Source of the DNA: Kaistia adipata DSM 17808 | GTDB taxonomy: Bacteria > Pseudomonadota > Alphaproteobacteria > Rhizobiales > Kaistiaceae | Length of the DNA: 64,000 nt | Direction of reading: 5' to 3' | Assembly: GCF_000423225.1 (NCBI RefSeq) | Contig: NZ_KE383992.1 | Location: forward strand, 374,971-438,970 | Part shown: one piece after another, positions 44,452 to 54,599 of the stretch | Numbering within the stretch: position 1 is the first letter of the stretch | How the letters are laid out: each line of letters starts with the position of its first letter | The notes under the pieces: generated by a model | The model's input: the letters and a program-made list of their open reading frames with translations, nothing else | Databases searched by the model: none | What the model was told of the DNA's origin: nothing | Position numbers and translations under genes: made by a program

Positions 44452-45810
44452 ATGCCGCCCCAACTTCGCCCGCCGGCCCCGCTGACGGCCACGCCCGCGC
44501 CGCCGCTCTCCGGGCGCATCCGCGTGCCCGGCGACAAGTCGATCTCGCACCGCGCGCTGATGCTGGGCGCGCTGGCGATCGGCGAGACCAGCATCGACGG
44601 ACTGATGGAGAGCGACGACATCCTCGCCACCGTCGCGGCGATGCGAGCCTTCGGCGCGCTGGTGACGCGCTCGGCGCCGGGCGCCTGGCGGGTGCGCGGC
44701 CTCGGCGTCGGCGGCTTCCTGGAGCCGGAGGACGTGATCGACTTCGGCAATGCCGGCACCGGCATCCGCCTCGCCATGGGGCTGGTCGGCAGCCAGGCGA
44801 TCCCCGCCACCTTCACCGGCGACGCCGCCCTGCGCGGCCGCCCGTTCGGCCGCTTCCTCGATCCGCTCCGCCGCATGGGCGTGCAGGTGATCGCGCGCTC
44901 GAACGACCGCCTGCCGATGACCATCAAGGGTCCCGACATCACGCTGCCGCTCGAATACCGCATGCCGGTCGCCTCGGCGCAGGTGAAGTCGGCGGTGCTG
45001 CTGGCCGGCCTCAACACGCCGGGCGTCACCACGATCATCGAGCCGCTGGCGACGCGCGACCACACCGAGCGCATGCTGGCGCGCTTCGGCGCCGCCATCG
45101 AGTTCGATACCAACGAGGACGGCGAGCGCGTCGTCCGCCTCGAGGGCCGGCGCGATTTGAAGGCGCAGGCGATCGCCATTCCCGGCGATCCGAGCGCCGC
45201 CGCCTATCCGATGGTCGCGGCGCTGCTGATCGAGGGCTCGGACCTGACGATCGAATCGGTGCTGCTCAACCCGATGCGCAGCGGCCTGATCGAGACGCTG
45301 CTCGAGATGGGCGGCGACATCACGATCACCAACCGGCGCGCGCTCGGCGGCGAGGAGGTCGGCGACATCCGCGTCCGCTCGAGCCGGCTTCGCGGCGTCG
45401 CCGTGCCGCCGGCGCGGGCGCCGTCGATGATCGACGAATATCCGCTGCTGGCCGTCGCCGCCGCCTTCGCCGAGGGCACGACGACGATGGACGGCCTCGG
45501 CGAGCTGCGCCTCAAGGCCTCCGACCGCATCACGGTCGTCGCCGCCGGCCTCGCCGCCAATGGCGTCGCCGTCGAGGAAGGCCCCGAATCGCTCGCCGTC
45601 ACCGGCGGCACCGCGCCGATCGGCGGCGGCCGCGTCGCCACCCGCTTCGATCCGCGCGTGGCGATGAGCTTCCTCGTCCTCGGCATGGCGGCGCCATCCG
45701 GCGTGACGATCGACGATGCCGGCTCGATCCAGCCGCATTTCCCCGAGTTCCAGAGCCTGATGACCGGGCTCGGCGCGCAATTTGAAAAGGCGGAGCCTCC
45801 CGCAGCATGA
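44452..45810 (+). CDS. aroA: 3-phosphoshikimate 1-carboxyvinyltransferase (EPSP synthase, class II-like)
   Basis: The 452-residue enzyme joins shikimate-3-phosphate and PEP in the aromatic amino acid pathway. [13 protein letters not shown] and the blocks [21 protein letters not shown], here in part, and [10 protein letters not shown] resemble the class II (Agrobacterium CP4-like) enzymes. The PEP-site motif reads FGNAGTGIR, with glycine where the tolerant CP4 enzyme has alanine. GAGGAG precedes the ATG at 44452. The stop overlaps cmk (ATGA). Confidence 0.97.
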   Translation: MPPQLRPPAPLTATPAPPLSGRIRVPGDKSISHRALMLGALAIGETSIDGLMESDDILATVAAMRAFGALVTRSAPGAWRVRGLGVGGFLEPEDVIDFGNAGTGIRLAMGLVGSQAIPATFTGDAALRGRPFGRFLDPLRRMGVQVIARSNDRLPMTIKGPDITLPLEYRMPVASAQVKSAVLLAGLNTPGVTTIIEPLATRDHTERMLARFGAAIEFDTNEDGERVVRLEGRRDLKAQAIAIPGDPSAAAYPMVAALLIEGSDLTIESVLLNPMRSGLIETLLEMGGDITITNRRALGGEEVGDIRVRSSRLRGVAVPPARAPSMIDEYPLLAVAAAFAEGTTTMDGLGELRLKASDRITVVAAGLAANGVAVEEGPESLAVTGGTAPIGGGRVATRFDPRVAMSFLVLGMAAPSGVTIDDAGSIQPHFPEFQSLMTGLGAQFEKAEPPAA

Positions 45811-46430
45811 TCATCGCAATCGACGGACCCGCCGCCGCCGGCAAGGGCACCATCGCCGTCAAGCTCGCCCGTCACTACGGGCTCAACCATCTCGATACCG
45901 GACTGCTCTACCGCGCCATCGGCCGGCTGATGGCCGACCAGGGGCTCGATCTCGACGATCCCGTCGCCGCCGGCGCCGTCGCCCGCGCCCTGAAGCCGGC
46001 CGACCTGCAGAACGCCGAGCTGCGCGGCCGCGAGGCCGGCGAGCTCGCCTCGCGCGTCGCCGTCCACGCCGACGTGCGCGCCGCGCTGGTCGATTTCCAG
46101 CGCGACTTCGCCCGCACGCCGCCCGGCGCCGTGCTCGACGGCCGCGACATCGGCACGGCGATCTGCCCCGATGCCGACGTCAAGATCTTCGTCACCGCCT
46201 CGCCGGAAGTGCGCGCCCGCCGCCGCACCGACGAGCTCAACGCCAAGGGCCGCGACGTGCCCTATGAGCGGATCCTGGCCGAGATCCTGGAGCGCGACGA
46301 GCGCGACTCGCACCGCTCGGCCGCGCCGCTGCGGCAGGCCGACGACGCGGTGCGGCTCGACACGACGGCGCTCGACGCCGAGGCGGCTTTCGCCGCAGCG
46401 ATCGCGATCGTCGAGGCCGGACACGACTGA
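45807..46430 (+). CDS. cmk: Cytidylate kinase
   Basis: The 207-residue P-loop kinase phosphorylates CMP/dCMP. It has [14 protein letters not shown] at the N-terminus, [10 protein letters not shown], and the [16 protein letters not shown] block for nucleotide binding. It is translationally coupled to aroA and precedes rpsA, the common order in proteobacteria. Confidence 0.97.
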   Translation: MIIAIDGPAAAGKGTIAVKLARHYGLNHLDTGLLYRAIGRLMADQGLDLDDPVAAGAVARALKPADLQNAELRGREAGELASRVAVHADVRAALVDFQRDFARTPPGAVLDGRDIGTAICPDADVKIFVTASPEVRARRRTDELNAKGRDVPYERILAEILERDERDSHRSAAPLRQADDAVRLDTTALDAEAAFAAAIAIVEAGHD

Positions 46431-46478
46431 TTGATCGCGCCAGGGCGGCAAACGGCGCGGAATCCGGCCAGTTCGGCC

Positions 46479-46507
46479 TTGTCGCCCCGGCAGGGACCCT
46501 ATATAGA
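46479..46507 (+). promoter_or_regulatory. Candidate rpsA promoter
   Basis: TTGTCG (46479-46484) and TATAGA (46502-46507) are 17 nt apart in the gap after cmk. It would give a leader of about 200 nt before rpsA, long enough for S1 autoregulation. Confidence 0.5.
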
Positions 46508-46713
46508 GCCCAAGTCTTTGTGTTCAGGGCGTCGGATCCAGCCATCCGAGGCCGTTTCGGCGTTCCGGATGCATCGACAGCCCCCGAGTCCCGGTCCGGA
46601 AGCGTCGGTCCGCCATATGGGTAGCCCCGATATCCGTCGAGGGCAGGATCGAGACCTCGGGTTATCGCAACACGAACCGCCGACGCATGCCAGCAATGGC
46701 ACCAGGAGTTTTC

Positions 46714-48414
46714 ATGGCTGTTACCAATCCGTCCCGGGAAGATTTCGCCGCGCTTCTCGAGGAATCTTTCCAGAATGAAGACCTCTTCGAGGGCAGCGTC
46801 GTCAAGGGCACGATCGTCGCCATCGAGAAGGACCTCGCCGTCATCGACGTCGGTCTGAAGACCGAAGGCCGCGTGGCGCTCAAGGAATTCAACGGCCCGG
46901 GCCGCGAGAACACGCTCAAGGTCGGCGACGTCGTCGAGGTTTACCTCGAGCGCGTCGAGAACGCCCTCGGCGAAGCCGTCCTGTCGCGCGACAAGGCTCG
47001 CCGCGAGGAGAGCTGGATCCGCCTCGAGGAGCAGTTCAACAAGAACGAGAAGGTCACGGGCGTCATCTTCAACCAGGTCAAGGGTGGCTTCACCGTCGAT
47101 CTGGACGGCGCCGTTGCCTTCCTGCCGCGCTCGCAGGTCGACATCCGCCCGGTTCGCGACGTCGGCCCGCTGATGCACACGCCGCAGCCCTTCCAGATCC
47201 TCAAGATGGACAAGCGCCGCGGCAACATCGTCGTCTCGCGCCGTACCGTGCTTGAAGAGACCCGCGCCGAGCAGCGCTCCGAGCTCGTCCAGAGCCTGGA
47301 AGAGGGTCAGATCATCGAGGGCGTCGTCAAGAACATCACCGACTACGGTGCGTTCGTCGACCTCGGCGGCATCGATGGCCTGCTGCACGTCACCGACATC
47401 GCGTGGCGCCGCATCAACCATCCGACCGAGGTGCTCTCGATCGGCCAGACCGTCCGCGTGCAGATCATCCGCGTCAACCACGAGACGCACCGCATCTCGC
47501 TCGGCATGAAGCAGCTCGAGGCCGACCCGTGGTCGGGCATCGAGGCGAAGTATCCGGTCGGCGCCAAGTTCTCGGGCCGCGTCACGAACATCACCGACTA
47601 CGGTGCGTTCGTCGAGCTCGAGCCGGGCATCGAAGGCCTGATCCACGTCTCCGAGATGTCCTGGACGAAGAAGAACGTCCATCCGGGCAAGATCGTCTCG
47701 ACCTCGCAGGAAGTCGACGTGATGATCCTCGAGGTCGATCCGGTCAAGCGCCGCATCTCGCTGGGCCTGAAGCAGACCCTGTCGAACCCGTGGGAGAGCT
47801 TCTCCGAGAAGTACCCGATCGGTTCGATCGTCGAGGGCGAGGTCAAGAACAAGACCGAGTTCGGTCTGTTCATCGGTCTCGACGGCGACGTCGATGGCAT
47901 GGTCCACCTGTCGGATCTCGACTGGAACCGTCCGGGCGAGCAGGTCATCGACGAGTACAACCGCGGCGACATCGTCAAGGCGCAGGTGCTCGACGTCGAC
48001 ATCGACAAGGAGCGCATCTCGCTCGGCATCAAGCAGGTCGGCGGCGATCCGTTCGTCGAGGCTTCGGGCGAGCTCCGCAAGGGCGCGGTCGTGACCTGCG
48101 AGATCCTGGCCGTCACCGACGCGGGCCTGGAAGTCCGCATCGCCGACAGCGACCTGACCTCCTTCATCCGCCGCGCCGACCTGTCGCGCGACCGGTCGGA
48201 GCAGCGTCCGGAGCGGTTCGCCGCCGGCGAGAAGGTCGATGCCCGCATCACCAACTTCGACAAGAAGGCCCGCAAGGTCGCCGTCTCGATCAAGGCGCTG
48301 GAAATCGCCGAAGAGAAGGAAGCGGTCGCGCAGTACGGCTCGTCGGATTCGGGTGCGTCGCTCGGCGACATCCTCGGCGCCGCCCTCAAGGCCCGCCAGG
48401 ACAACGACGAGTAA
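46714..48414 (+). CDS. rpsA: 30S ribosomal protein S1
   Basis: The 566-residue protein has six S1 RNA-binding repeats; the clearest contain NITDYGAFVDLGG and NITDYGAFVELEPG followed by EGLIHVSEMSW. S1 brings mRNA to the small subunit. Codon use is strongly biased, as for a highly expressed gene. GGAG 6 nt upstream fixes the ATG at 46714. Confidence 0.98.
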   Translation: MAVTNPSREDFAALLEESFQNEDLFEGSVVKGTIVAIEKDLAVIDVGLKTEGRVALKEFNGPGRENTLKVGDVVEVYLERVENALGEAVLSRDKARREESWIRLEEQFNKNEKVTGVIFNQVKGGFTVDLDGAVAFLPRSQVDIRPVRDVGPLMHTPQPFQILKMDKRRGNIVVSRRTVLEETRAEQRSELVQSLEEGQIIEGVVKNITDYGAFVDLGGIDGLLHVTDIAWRRINHPTEVLSIGQTVRVQIIRVNHETHRISLGMKQLEADPWSGIEAKYPVGAKFSGRVTNITDYGAFVELEPGIEGLIHVSEMSWTKKNVHPGKIVSTSQEVDVMILEVDPVKRRISLGLKQTLSNPWESFSEKYPIGSIVEGEVKNKTEFGLFIGLDGDVDGMVHLSDLDWNRPGEQVIDEYNRGDIVKAQVLDVDIDKERISLGIKQVGGDPFVEASGELRKGAVVTCEILAVTDAGLEVRIADSDLTSFIRRADLSRDRSEQRPERFAAGEKVDARITNFDKKARKVAVSIKALEIAEEKEAVAQYGSSDSGASLGDILGAALKARQDNDE

Positions 48415-48440
48415 TCGTCCACGCCTGTCCAAGATCAGGA

Positions 48441-48475
48441 AACGCCCCGGCTCGTCCGGGGCGTTTTCTTTTTGG
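48441..48475 (+). terminator. Intrinsic terminator of rpsA
   Basis: AACGCCCCGG/CCGGGGCGTT with loop CTCGT is followed by TTCTTTTT. It lies 27 nt after the rpsA stop, so sppA-ihfB needs its own promoter or readthrough. Confidence 0.93.
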
Positions 48476-48564
48476 GCGCCGCTCCGGCCGCCCGGCCGGT
48501 TTGATTTTGCGCCGCAAAACGGATAACCCCTTGCGCCTAAGCGGATATCCGGAGACGCACAGCC

Positions 48565-49572
48565 ATGAGCCTCGACGCGGACCAGATCATCGACCGCCGC
48601 CGCCTCCGGCGGAAGCTGACCACCTGGCGCATCCTCGCCTTCCTCGCCGCGGCGCTCGCCGTGGTCGGCGGCGCGCTGCTGGCGGCCGGCGGCCCCGAGG
48701 CGCTGACCGGCCGCTCGCGCCCGCACATCGCCCGGCTGACGATTTCCGGCTTCATCTCCGACAACCGCGAGCAGCTGAAGCTGATCGACGAGATCGGCGC
48801 CAGCGCGGCCGTCCAGGGCGTCATCATCTCGATCAATTCCGGCGGTGGCGCCACGGCCGGCGGCGAGGCGCTCTACGACGCCATCCGCAAGCTCTCGGCC
48901 AAGAAGCCGACCGTCGCCGCGATCGGCACGGTGGGCGCCTCGGCCGCCTATATGAGCGCCATCGCCGCCGACCACGTCGTCGCCTATCGCAGCTCGATCA
49001 CCGGCTCGATCGGCGTGCTGTTCCAGTCGCCCGAGGTGAGCGGCGCGATGGACAAGCTCGGCATCAAGCTGACCGAGGTGAAGTCGTCGCCGCTGAAGGC
49101 CGCGCCGTCGCCCTTCGCGCCGCCCTCGCCGGAATCGCTCGCCGTCATCGACAGCATGATCCGCGACACCTATGACTGGTTCGTCGACATCGTCGCCGAG
49201 CGGCGCAAGCTCGACCGCCCGAAGGCGCTGGCGCTCGCCGATGGCCGCGTCATGTCCGGCCACCAGGCGCTCGAGGCCGGCCTGATCGACGAGATCGGCG
49301 GCGAGGCGACCGCGATCGCCTGGCTCGCCAAGGAAAAGGGCGTCAACGCGCGCCTCTCCGTCATCGACTGGAAGCCGCCGGAATCGGCCCTGCCCTTCTC
49401 GCTCGGCAGCGCCGCGGCGGCTTGGCTCGCACGCGAGATCGGCGTGCCGGTCGAGCTCGTCCGCGCCACCGGCCTCGTCGAGGGAATCCCCGCCAGACTC
49501 CAGCTTGACGGTCTCCTGTCCGTTTGGCAGGCTCCGACCGGTCTGAACGACGCTGAGGGGGCGCCGCGGTGA
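48565..49572 (+). CDS. sppA: Signal peptide peptidase SppA (short form)
   Basis: The 335-residue S49 peptidase has one N-terminal membrane helix (about 29-50) and a single catalytic domain. The nucleophile serine is in [11 protein letters not shown] and the catalytic lysine in [16 protein letters not shown]. It degrades cleaved signal peptides in the membrane. The single-domain length is half that of E. coli SppA. The stop overlaps the next start (GTGA). Confidence 0.94.
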   Translation: MSLDADQIIDRRRLRRKLTTWRILAFLAAALAVVGGALLAAGGPEALTGRSRPHIARLTISGFISDNREQLKLIDEIGASAAVQGVIISINSGGGATAGGEALYDAIRKLSAKKPTVAAIGTVGASAAYMSAIAADHVVAYRSSITGSIGVLFQSPEVSGAMDKLGIKLTEVKSSPLKAAPSPFAPPSPESLAVIDSMIRDTYDWFVDIVAERRKLDRPKALALADGRVMSGHQALEAGLIDEIGGEATAIAWLAKEKGVNARLSVIDWKPPESALPFSLGSAAAAWLAREIGVPVELVRATGLVEGIPARLQLDGLLSVWQAPTGLNDAEGAPR

Positions 49573-49865
49573 TCAAGTCGGAACTGGTGCAGCGGATCGC
49601 CGAGCAAAACCCGCATCTCTACCAGCGGGATGTGGAGCACATCGTCAACTCGATCCTCGACGAGATCGTCGAGGCCCTGTCGCGCGGCGACCGGGTGGAA
49701 CTGCGCGGCTTCGGGGCGTTCTCGGTCAAGAACCGCCCGGCCCGCCAGGGCCGCAACCCGCGCACGGGCTCGAAGGTCGAGGTGACCGAGAAATACGTGC
49801 CCTTCTTCAAGACGGGCAAGGAGATGCGCGAGCGTCTCAACGACGGTGAAGACGACGGCGAATAG
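49569..49865 (+). CDS. ihfB: Integration host factor subunit beta
   Basis: The 98-residue DNA-bending protein starts at GTG and has the HU/IHF pattern [17 protein letters not shown] with the DNA-arm motif [12 protein letters not shown]. It acts with IhfA in nucleoid structure and sigma-54 promoter activation. It overlaps the sppA stop by 4 nt, suggesting translational coupling. Confidence 0.97.
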   Translation: MIKSELVQRIAEQNPHLYQRDVEHIVNSILDEIVEALSRGDRVELRGFGAFSVKNRPARQGRNPRTGSKVEVTEKYVPFFKTGKEMRERLNDGEDDGE

Positions 49866-50017
49866 CCGGCGCGGCGGCCGGTTCGATGTGAACCGATCGG
49901 CGGCCCGGTGGTTGTAGCGGCATGAAATGCTCCGGCGAGGGGCCGGCGTCATGCTACGATGGCGTCTTCCGCGCGAAGCGGCTTGCCCTTCGCCAGAAAG
50001 CGCTCAAGGCGGTGTCC

Positions 50018-50362
50018 ATGAAGAAGATCCTTGCGGTCGTCATCCTCGTTCCGATCGCAATCGTCGCGGTGGCGCTCTCCGTCGCCAACCGCCACGACGT
50101 CGCGTTGTCGCTCGACCCGTTCAACGCCGCCGATCCCGCCGTCGCCATCGCCGTGCCGCTCTATGTGCTGCTCTTCGCGGCCATCGCGCTCGGCGTCGTC
50201 ATCGGCGGCGTCGGTACCTGGATCGGCCAGGGCCGATGGCGCCGCCAGGCCCGTCGCCTGCGCCACGAGGCCAAGGACATGCGCCGCGAGAACGAGCGCT
50301 ACCGCGCCGCCACCACCAGCCCGGCGACCGCGCTGCCCGTTCCCCGCCGCGACGCCGCGTGA
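50018..50362 (+). CDS. LapA domain (DUF1049) membrane protein
   Basis: The 114-residue protein has two membrane helices (about 4-22 and 44-66) with the short linker SVANRHDVALSLDPF, and a basic C-terminal coiled tail (RWRRQARRLRHEAKDMRRE). This is the LapA/DUF1049 layout, linked to LPS assembly in enterobacteria. The ATG at 50018 begins a clean first helix. It follows ihfB by 152 nt, a common order. Confidence 0.85.
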   Translation: MKKILAVVILVPIAIVAVALSVANRHDVALSLDPFNAADPAVAIAVPLYVLLFAAIALGVVIGGVGTWIGQGRWRRQARRLRHEAKDMRRENERYRAATTSPATALPVPRRDAA

Positions 50363-50798
50363 TCGACAGATCCGGGCGAAACACCCGCGATCGGAACGAG
50401 TGAAATCCAGTATCGACAAGCACCGCCACCTCACCGCTTTCGGTGGGAACTCCTTGCATGACACCGTCCTCAACATGCTGAGGAGCCCGAAGGGGCGTCT
50501 CGAAGCACGCGGAGGGCTCATGCAGTCGATCCTTCGCCCCGACACCCTGCGTCCTTCGAGACGGCTCGCTTCGCAAGCCTCCTCAGGATGTTGCGGGCGG
50601 GGGTATCGCATGACCGCCATCCGCGGTCAGGCGAAGGCTCCCTCAGGGAGAGCTGAACACCTCCTGCCGCGCCGCCGCGCGGCTGGCCTGCCATCATCTT
50701 CCTTGGACTTGGCGCCGCTTTCATGCCAAACCCTTGCGCCATATGAAACGCAGCTTTTGCGGCAGGCGCCGCGATCCGTCCGAGCCAGCGATCGAACC
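50363..50798. other. Gene-free stretch before trpF with repeat elements
   Basis: The 436-nt gap carries an inverted repeat pair (50464-50595) and no credible coding frame of its own. A frame that runs through it into trpF has no start signal and reads repeat DNA. I see no trp leader peptide or attenuator. Confidence 0.65.
50464..50595. repeat. Inverted pair of CTGAGG...CTCGAAG palindromic repeats
   Basis: One unit (near 50466-50510, CTGAGGAGCCCGAAGGGGCG, then TCTCGAAG) faces an inverted unit (50550-50593, CCTTCGAGACGG...CCTCAGGATG). The family resembles the single unit at 14011-14060 and is of a kind widespread in Rhizobiales intergenic DNA. Confidence 0.75.
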
Positions 50799-51491
50799 AT
50801 GTCCGTGATCGTCAAAATCTGTGGTCTTTCGACCGAGGAGACCGTCGACGCCGCGCTCGCCGCCGGCGCCGACATGATCGGTTTCGTCTTCTTCCCGAAA
50901 AGCCCGCGCGCCGTCACGCTGGAGCGCGCCGCCGCGCTCGCGGAACGGGTGCGCGGCCGCGCCGAGATCGTCGCGCTCACCGTCGACATGGATGATGCCG
51001 GCCTCGCCGCGATCGTCGACACGGTGAAGCCGGACTGGATCCAGCTGCATGGCGGCGAGAGCGCCGCCCGCGTCGCCGAGATCCGCGCGCGCTTCGGCAT
51101 CAAGGTGATGAAGGCGCTCGGCATCAGCGCGGCGGAGGATCTCGCCCGGATCCCCGCCCATGCCGAAGTCGCCGACCGCCTGCTGCTCGACGCCAAGCCG
51201 CCCAAGGGCGCGGCGCTGCCCGGCGGCAACGGCGTAACCTTCGACTGGCGGCTGCTCGATGCGCTTGACCCCGGCCTTTCCTATATGCTTTCGGGAGGGC
51301 TCGATCCCGACAACGTCGCCGGCGCGCTCGCGCTGACGCGGCCTGCCGGCATCGACGTCTCGTCGGGCGTCGAAAGCGCGCCCGGCATCAAGGATCCCGA
51401 CCGGATCCGCGCCTTCATCGCCGCCATCCGCGGCTTCCGACCCAACGCTGACCAAGGCCCGGCGACTGCCGGCGAGAGGATGACGTCGTGA
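50799..51491 (+). CDS. trpF: Phosphoribosylanthranilate isomerase
   Basis: The 230-residue TIM-barrel enzyme catalyses the Amadori step of tryptophan synthesis. VKICGLS carries the catalytic cysteine; the catalytic aspartate is in LLLDAKPP; phosphate-binding loops are LSGGLDPDN and GIDVSSGVE. It is the first gene of trpF-trpB-trpA; its stop overlaps the trpB GTG start (GTGA). Confidence 0.97.
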   Translation: MSVIVKICGLSTEETVDAALAAGADMIGFVFFPKSPRAVTLERAAALAERVRGRAEIVALTVDMDDAGLAAIVDTVKPDWIQLHGGESAARVAEIRARFGIKVMKALGISAAEDLARIPAHAEVADRLLLDAKPPKGAALPGGNGVTFDWRLLDALDPGLSYMLSGGLDPDNVAGALALTRPAGIDVSSGVESAPGIKDPDRIRAFIAAIRGFRPNADQGPATAGERMTS

Positions 51492-52711
51492 CCGCTCCCG
51501 TGCAGCCCAATTCCTACAAGACCGGACCGGACGAGCGCGGCTATTTCGGAATCTATGGCGGCCGCTTCGTCGCCGAGACGCTGATGCCGCTGATCCTCGA
51601 ACTGCAGCAGGCCTATGACGACGCCAAGGCGGACCCGGCCTTCCATGCCGAGCTGCAGGCGCTCTCGACCTACTACGCCGGCCGGCCTTCAAAACTCTAT
51701 TTCGCGGAAGGCCTGACCAAGCACCTCGGCGGCGCGCGCATCTTCTTCAAGCGCGAGGACCTGAACCACACCGGCAGCCACAAGATCAACAACTGCCTCG
51801 GCCAGATCCTGCTCGCCAAGCGCATGGGCAAGACGCGGATCATCGCCGAAACCGGCGCCGGCCAGCATGGCGTCGCCTCCGCCACCGTCGCGGCGCGCTT
51901 CGGCCTGCCCTGCGTCGTCTACATGGGCGCCACCGACGTCGAGCGGCAGGCGCCGAACGTGTTCCGCATGAAGCTGCTGGGCGCGACGGTCAATCCCGTC
52001 ACCGCTGGCAACGGCACGCTCAAGGACGCCATGAACGAGGCGCTGCGCGACTGGGTCTCGAATGTCGAGGACACCTATTACCTCATCGGCACCGCGGCGG
52101 GTCCGCATCCCTATCCGGAGCTGGTGCGCGACTTCCAGTCGGTGATCGGCACCGAAGCCCGCGCCCAGATGCTGGAGCAGGAAGGTCGCCTTCCCGACAT
52201 GATCATCGCCGCCGTCGGCGGCGGCTCGAACGCCATCGGCCTGTTCCATCCGTTCCTGGACGACAAGGATGTCGAGATCGTCGGCGTCGAAGCCGGCGGC
52301 CATGGCATCGACGTCGAGAACGGCCACGCCGCCTCGATGACCGGCGGCCGCCCGGGCGTGCTGCACGGCAACCGCACCTATCTGCTGCAGGACGCCGACG
52401 GCCAGATCCTCGAGGGCCATTCGGTCTCGGCCGGCCTCGACTATCCCGGCGTCGGTCCCGAGCACAGCTGGCTGCGCGACACCGGCCGCGTCCAGTATGT
52501 GCCGATCGTCGACCAGGAGGCGCTCGACGCGTTCCAGCTCTGCACCCGCGTCGAGGGTATCATCCCGGCGCTCGAATCCGCCCACGCCATCGCCGAGGCC
52601 GTCAAGCGCGCGCCGACCATGGGCAAGGACAAGACCATCATCGTCAATCTCTCCGGCCGCGGCGACAAGGACGTCCACACCGTGGGCAAGCTTCTCGGCA
52701 TGGACATCTGA
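51488..52711 (+). CDS. trpB: Tryptophan synthase beta chain
   Basis: The 407-residue PLP enzyme condenses indole and serine. The PLP lysine is in HTGSHKINN (about residue 98), the carboxylate loop is [10 protein letters not shown], and the phosphate loop is GGGSNAIG. It starts at GTG inside the trpF stop and forms the alpha2-beta2 complex with TrpA. Confidence 0.98.
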   Translation: MTAPVQPNSYKTGPDERGYFGIYGGRFVAETLMPLILELQQAYDDAKADPAFHAELQALSTYYAGRPSKLYFAEGLTKHLGGARIFFKREDLNHTGSHKINNCLGQILLAKRMGKTRIIAETGAGQHGVASATVAARFGLPCVVYMGATDVERQAPNVFRMKLLGATVNPVTAGNGTLKDAMNEALRDWVSNVEDTYYLIGTAAGPHPYPELVRDFQSVIGTEARAQMLEQEGRLPDMIIAAVGGGSNAIGLFHPFLDDKDVEIVGVEAGGHGIDVENGHAASMTGGRPGVLHGNRTYLLQDADGQILEGHSVSAGLDYPGVGPEHSWLRDTGRVQYVPIVDQEALDAFQLCTRVEGIIPALESAHAIAEAVKRAPTMGKDKTIIVNLSGRGDKDVHTVGKLLGMDI

Positions 52712-52731
52712 GCAAGGGCGGCACGATCCAA

Positions 52732-53574
52732 ATGACTGAAACCCGCATCGACCGCCGCTTCGCGAGCCTGAAGTCCGAGGGACGGCCCGCGCTCGTCACC
52801 TTCATGACGGCCGGCGATCCCGACCCGGCGACCACGCTGGCGCTCCTGAAGGCCCTGCCCGGCGCCGGCGCCGACGTGATCGAGCTCGGCATGCCCTTCT
52901 CCGACCCGATGGCCGACGGCCCGGCGATCCAGGCCGCCGGCCTGCGCGCGCTGAAGGGCGGCCAGACGCTCGTCAAGACGCTCGATCTCGTGCGCGAGTT
53001 CCGCAAGACCGACGACGCCACGCCGATCGTGCTGATGGGCTACTACAACCCGATCTACCAGCATGGCTCGGAGGCCTTCGTCGCCGACGCCAAGGCCGCC
53101 GGCGTCGACGGCCTGATCATCGTCGACCTGCCGCCGGAGGCCGATGACGAGCTCTGCCTGCCGGCGCTCGAGGCCGGATTGAACTTCATCCGCCTGGCGA
53201 CGCCGACCACGGACGACAAGCGCCTTCCGGCGGTGCTCGCCAACACGTCGGGTTTCGTCTATTACGTCTCGATCAACGGCATCACCGGCTCGGCCGCGCC
53301 CGACGCCTCGCGCGTCGCCGAATCCGTTGCGCGGATCAAGCGCCACACCCATCTACCGGTTTCCGTCGGCTTCGGCGTCAGGACAGCGGAGCAGGCGGCA
53401 GCGATCGGCGCGAATGCCGATGGCGTCGTCGTCGGCTCGGCCATCGTTTCGGCCGTCGCGGCGTCGCTCGACAGCGAAGGCCGCGCGACCCCCGCGACCG
53501 TGCCGGCCGTCCTGGCACTCGTTTCCGATCTGGCGGGCGGCGTACGCGCAGCCCGCAAATCGGTCGCAGCCTGA
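52732..53574 (+). CDS. trpA: Tryptophan synthase alpha chain
   Basis: The 280-residue TIM-barrel subunit cleaves indole-3-glycerol phosphate. Catalytic Glu and Asp are in [16 protein letters not shown] and YYNPIYQHG-flanking [12 protein letters not shown] carries the second conserved Asp. It follows trpB by 20 nt. Length is near the family norm. Confidence 0.97.
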   Translation: MTETRIDRRFASLKSEGRPALVTFMTAGDPDPATTLALLKALPGAGADVIELGMPFSDPMADGPAIQAAGLRALKGGQTLVKTLDLVREFRKTDDATPIVLMGYYNPIYQHGSEAFVADAKAAGVDGLIIVDLPPEADDELCLPALEAGLNFIRLATPTTDDKRLPAVLANTSGFVYYVSINGITGSAAPDASRVAESVARIKRHTHLPVSVGFGVRTAEQAAAIGANADGVVVGSAIVSAVAASLDSEGRATPATVPAVLALVSDLAGGVRAARKSVAA

Positions 53575-53588
53575 ACAAGGATTACGCG

Positions 53589-54506
53589 ATGAATTGGATC
53601 AACGACGTCGTTCGTCCGAAGATCAAAAGCCTTCTGAACAAGCGCGAGGTTCCCGAGAACCTCTGGATCAAGTGCCCCGAGACCGGCGAGATGGTGTTCC
53701 ATCGCGACCTCGAGGCCAACCATTACGTGATCCCGAATTCGGGCTATCACATGCGCATGAGCGCGCCGAAGCGGCTCGCCTATTTCTTCGACGACGGCAA
53801 GTATGAGCCGATCACCGTTCCCGAGGTCGCCGTCGACCCGCTGAAGTTCCGCGACGAGCGGCGCTACACCGACCGCCTGAAGGACGCCCGCACCAAGACC
53901 GGCCTGCAGGACGCGATCCTGGTCGGCGCCGGCGCGGTCGAGGGCGTGCCGATGGTTTCGGCCGTGCAGGACTTCGACTTCATGGGCGGCTCGCTCGGCA
54001 TGGCCGCCGGCGAGGCCGTGATCGCCGGCATGGAAGCGGCGCTCAATCGCAAGCAGCCCTTCGTGATGTTCGCCGCCTCCGGTGGCGCGCGCATGCAGGA
54101 AGGCATCCTGTCGCTGATGCAGCTGCCGCGCACCACCGCCGGCGTGATCGCGCTGCGCGAGGCGCGGTTGCCCTATATCGTCGTGCTGACCAACCCGACC
54201 ACGGGCGGCGTCACCGCCTCCTACGCCATGCTGGGTGACATCCAGATCGCCGAGCCCGGCGCGCTGATCGGCTTCGCCGGCCCGCGCGTGATCGAGCAGA
54301 CGATCCGCGAGAAGCTGCCGCCGGGCTTCCAGCGCTCGGAGTTCCTGAACGAGCACGGCATGGTCGATCTGGTCGTGCATCGCCACGAGCTGCGGTCGAC
54401 CATCGCCCGCCTCTGCGGCATCCTCACGCCGCAGCCGGCGAAGCCCGCCGGCAAGCCGGCAAAGGCGCCGGCCCCGGCCGGCAAGGACGTCGCCCTGGCG
54501 AGCTGA
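53589..54506 (+). CDS. accD: Acetyl-CoA carboxylase carboxyltransferase beta subunit
   Basis: The 305-residue subunit transfers carboxyl from biotin to acetyl-CoA with AccA. The carboxyltransferase core is normal ([32 protein letters not shown]). The N-terminal Cys4 zinc ribbon of E. coli AccD is degenerate: KCPETGEM keeps one Cys and [10 protein letters not shown] has none. The C-terminus has an Ala/Lys/Pro tail. It follows trpA by 14 nt. Confidence 0.97.
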   Translation: MNWINDVVRPKIKSLLNKREVPENLWIKCPETGEMVFHRDLEANHYVIPNSGYHMRMSAPKRLAYFFDDGKYEPITVPEVAVDPLKFRDERRYTDRLKDARTKTGLQDAILVGAGAVEGVPMVSAVQDFDFMGGSLGMAAGEAVIAGMEAALNRKQPFVMFAASGGARMQEGILSLMQLPRTTAGVIALREARLPYIVVLTNPTTGGVTASYAMLGDIQIAEPGALIGFAGPRVIEQTIREKLPPGFQRSEFLNEHGMVDLVVHRHELRSTIARLCGILTPQPAKPAGKPAKAPAPAGKDVALAS

Positions 54507-54599
54507 TCGCCGCAGGGACACATCAACATCGACCGGCCGGCCGCCCACGGGCGCGGCCGGCCTTCGCGCGGCCCCCGGCCCGCGCCGCGGGATCGCGTC

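Noticed and set aside
46237-49263. 1008-codon open frame opposite cmk, rpsA and sppA
   Set aside because: It crosses three well-supported genes and the rpsA terminator; it is a codon-bias artefact.
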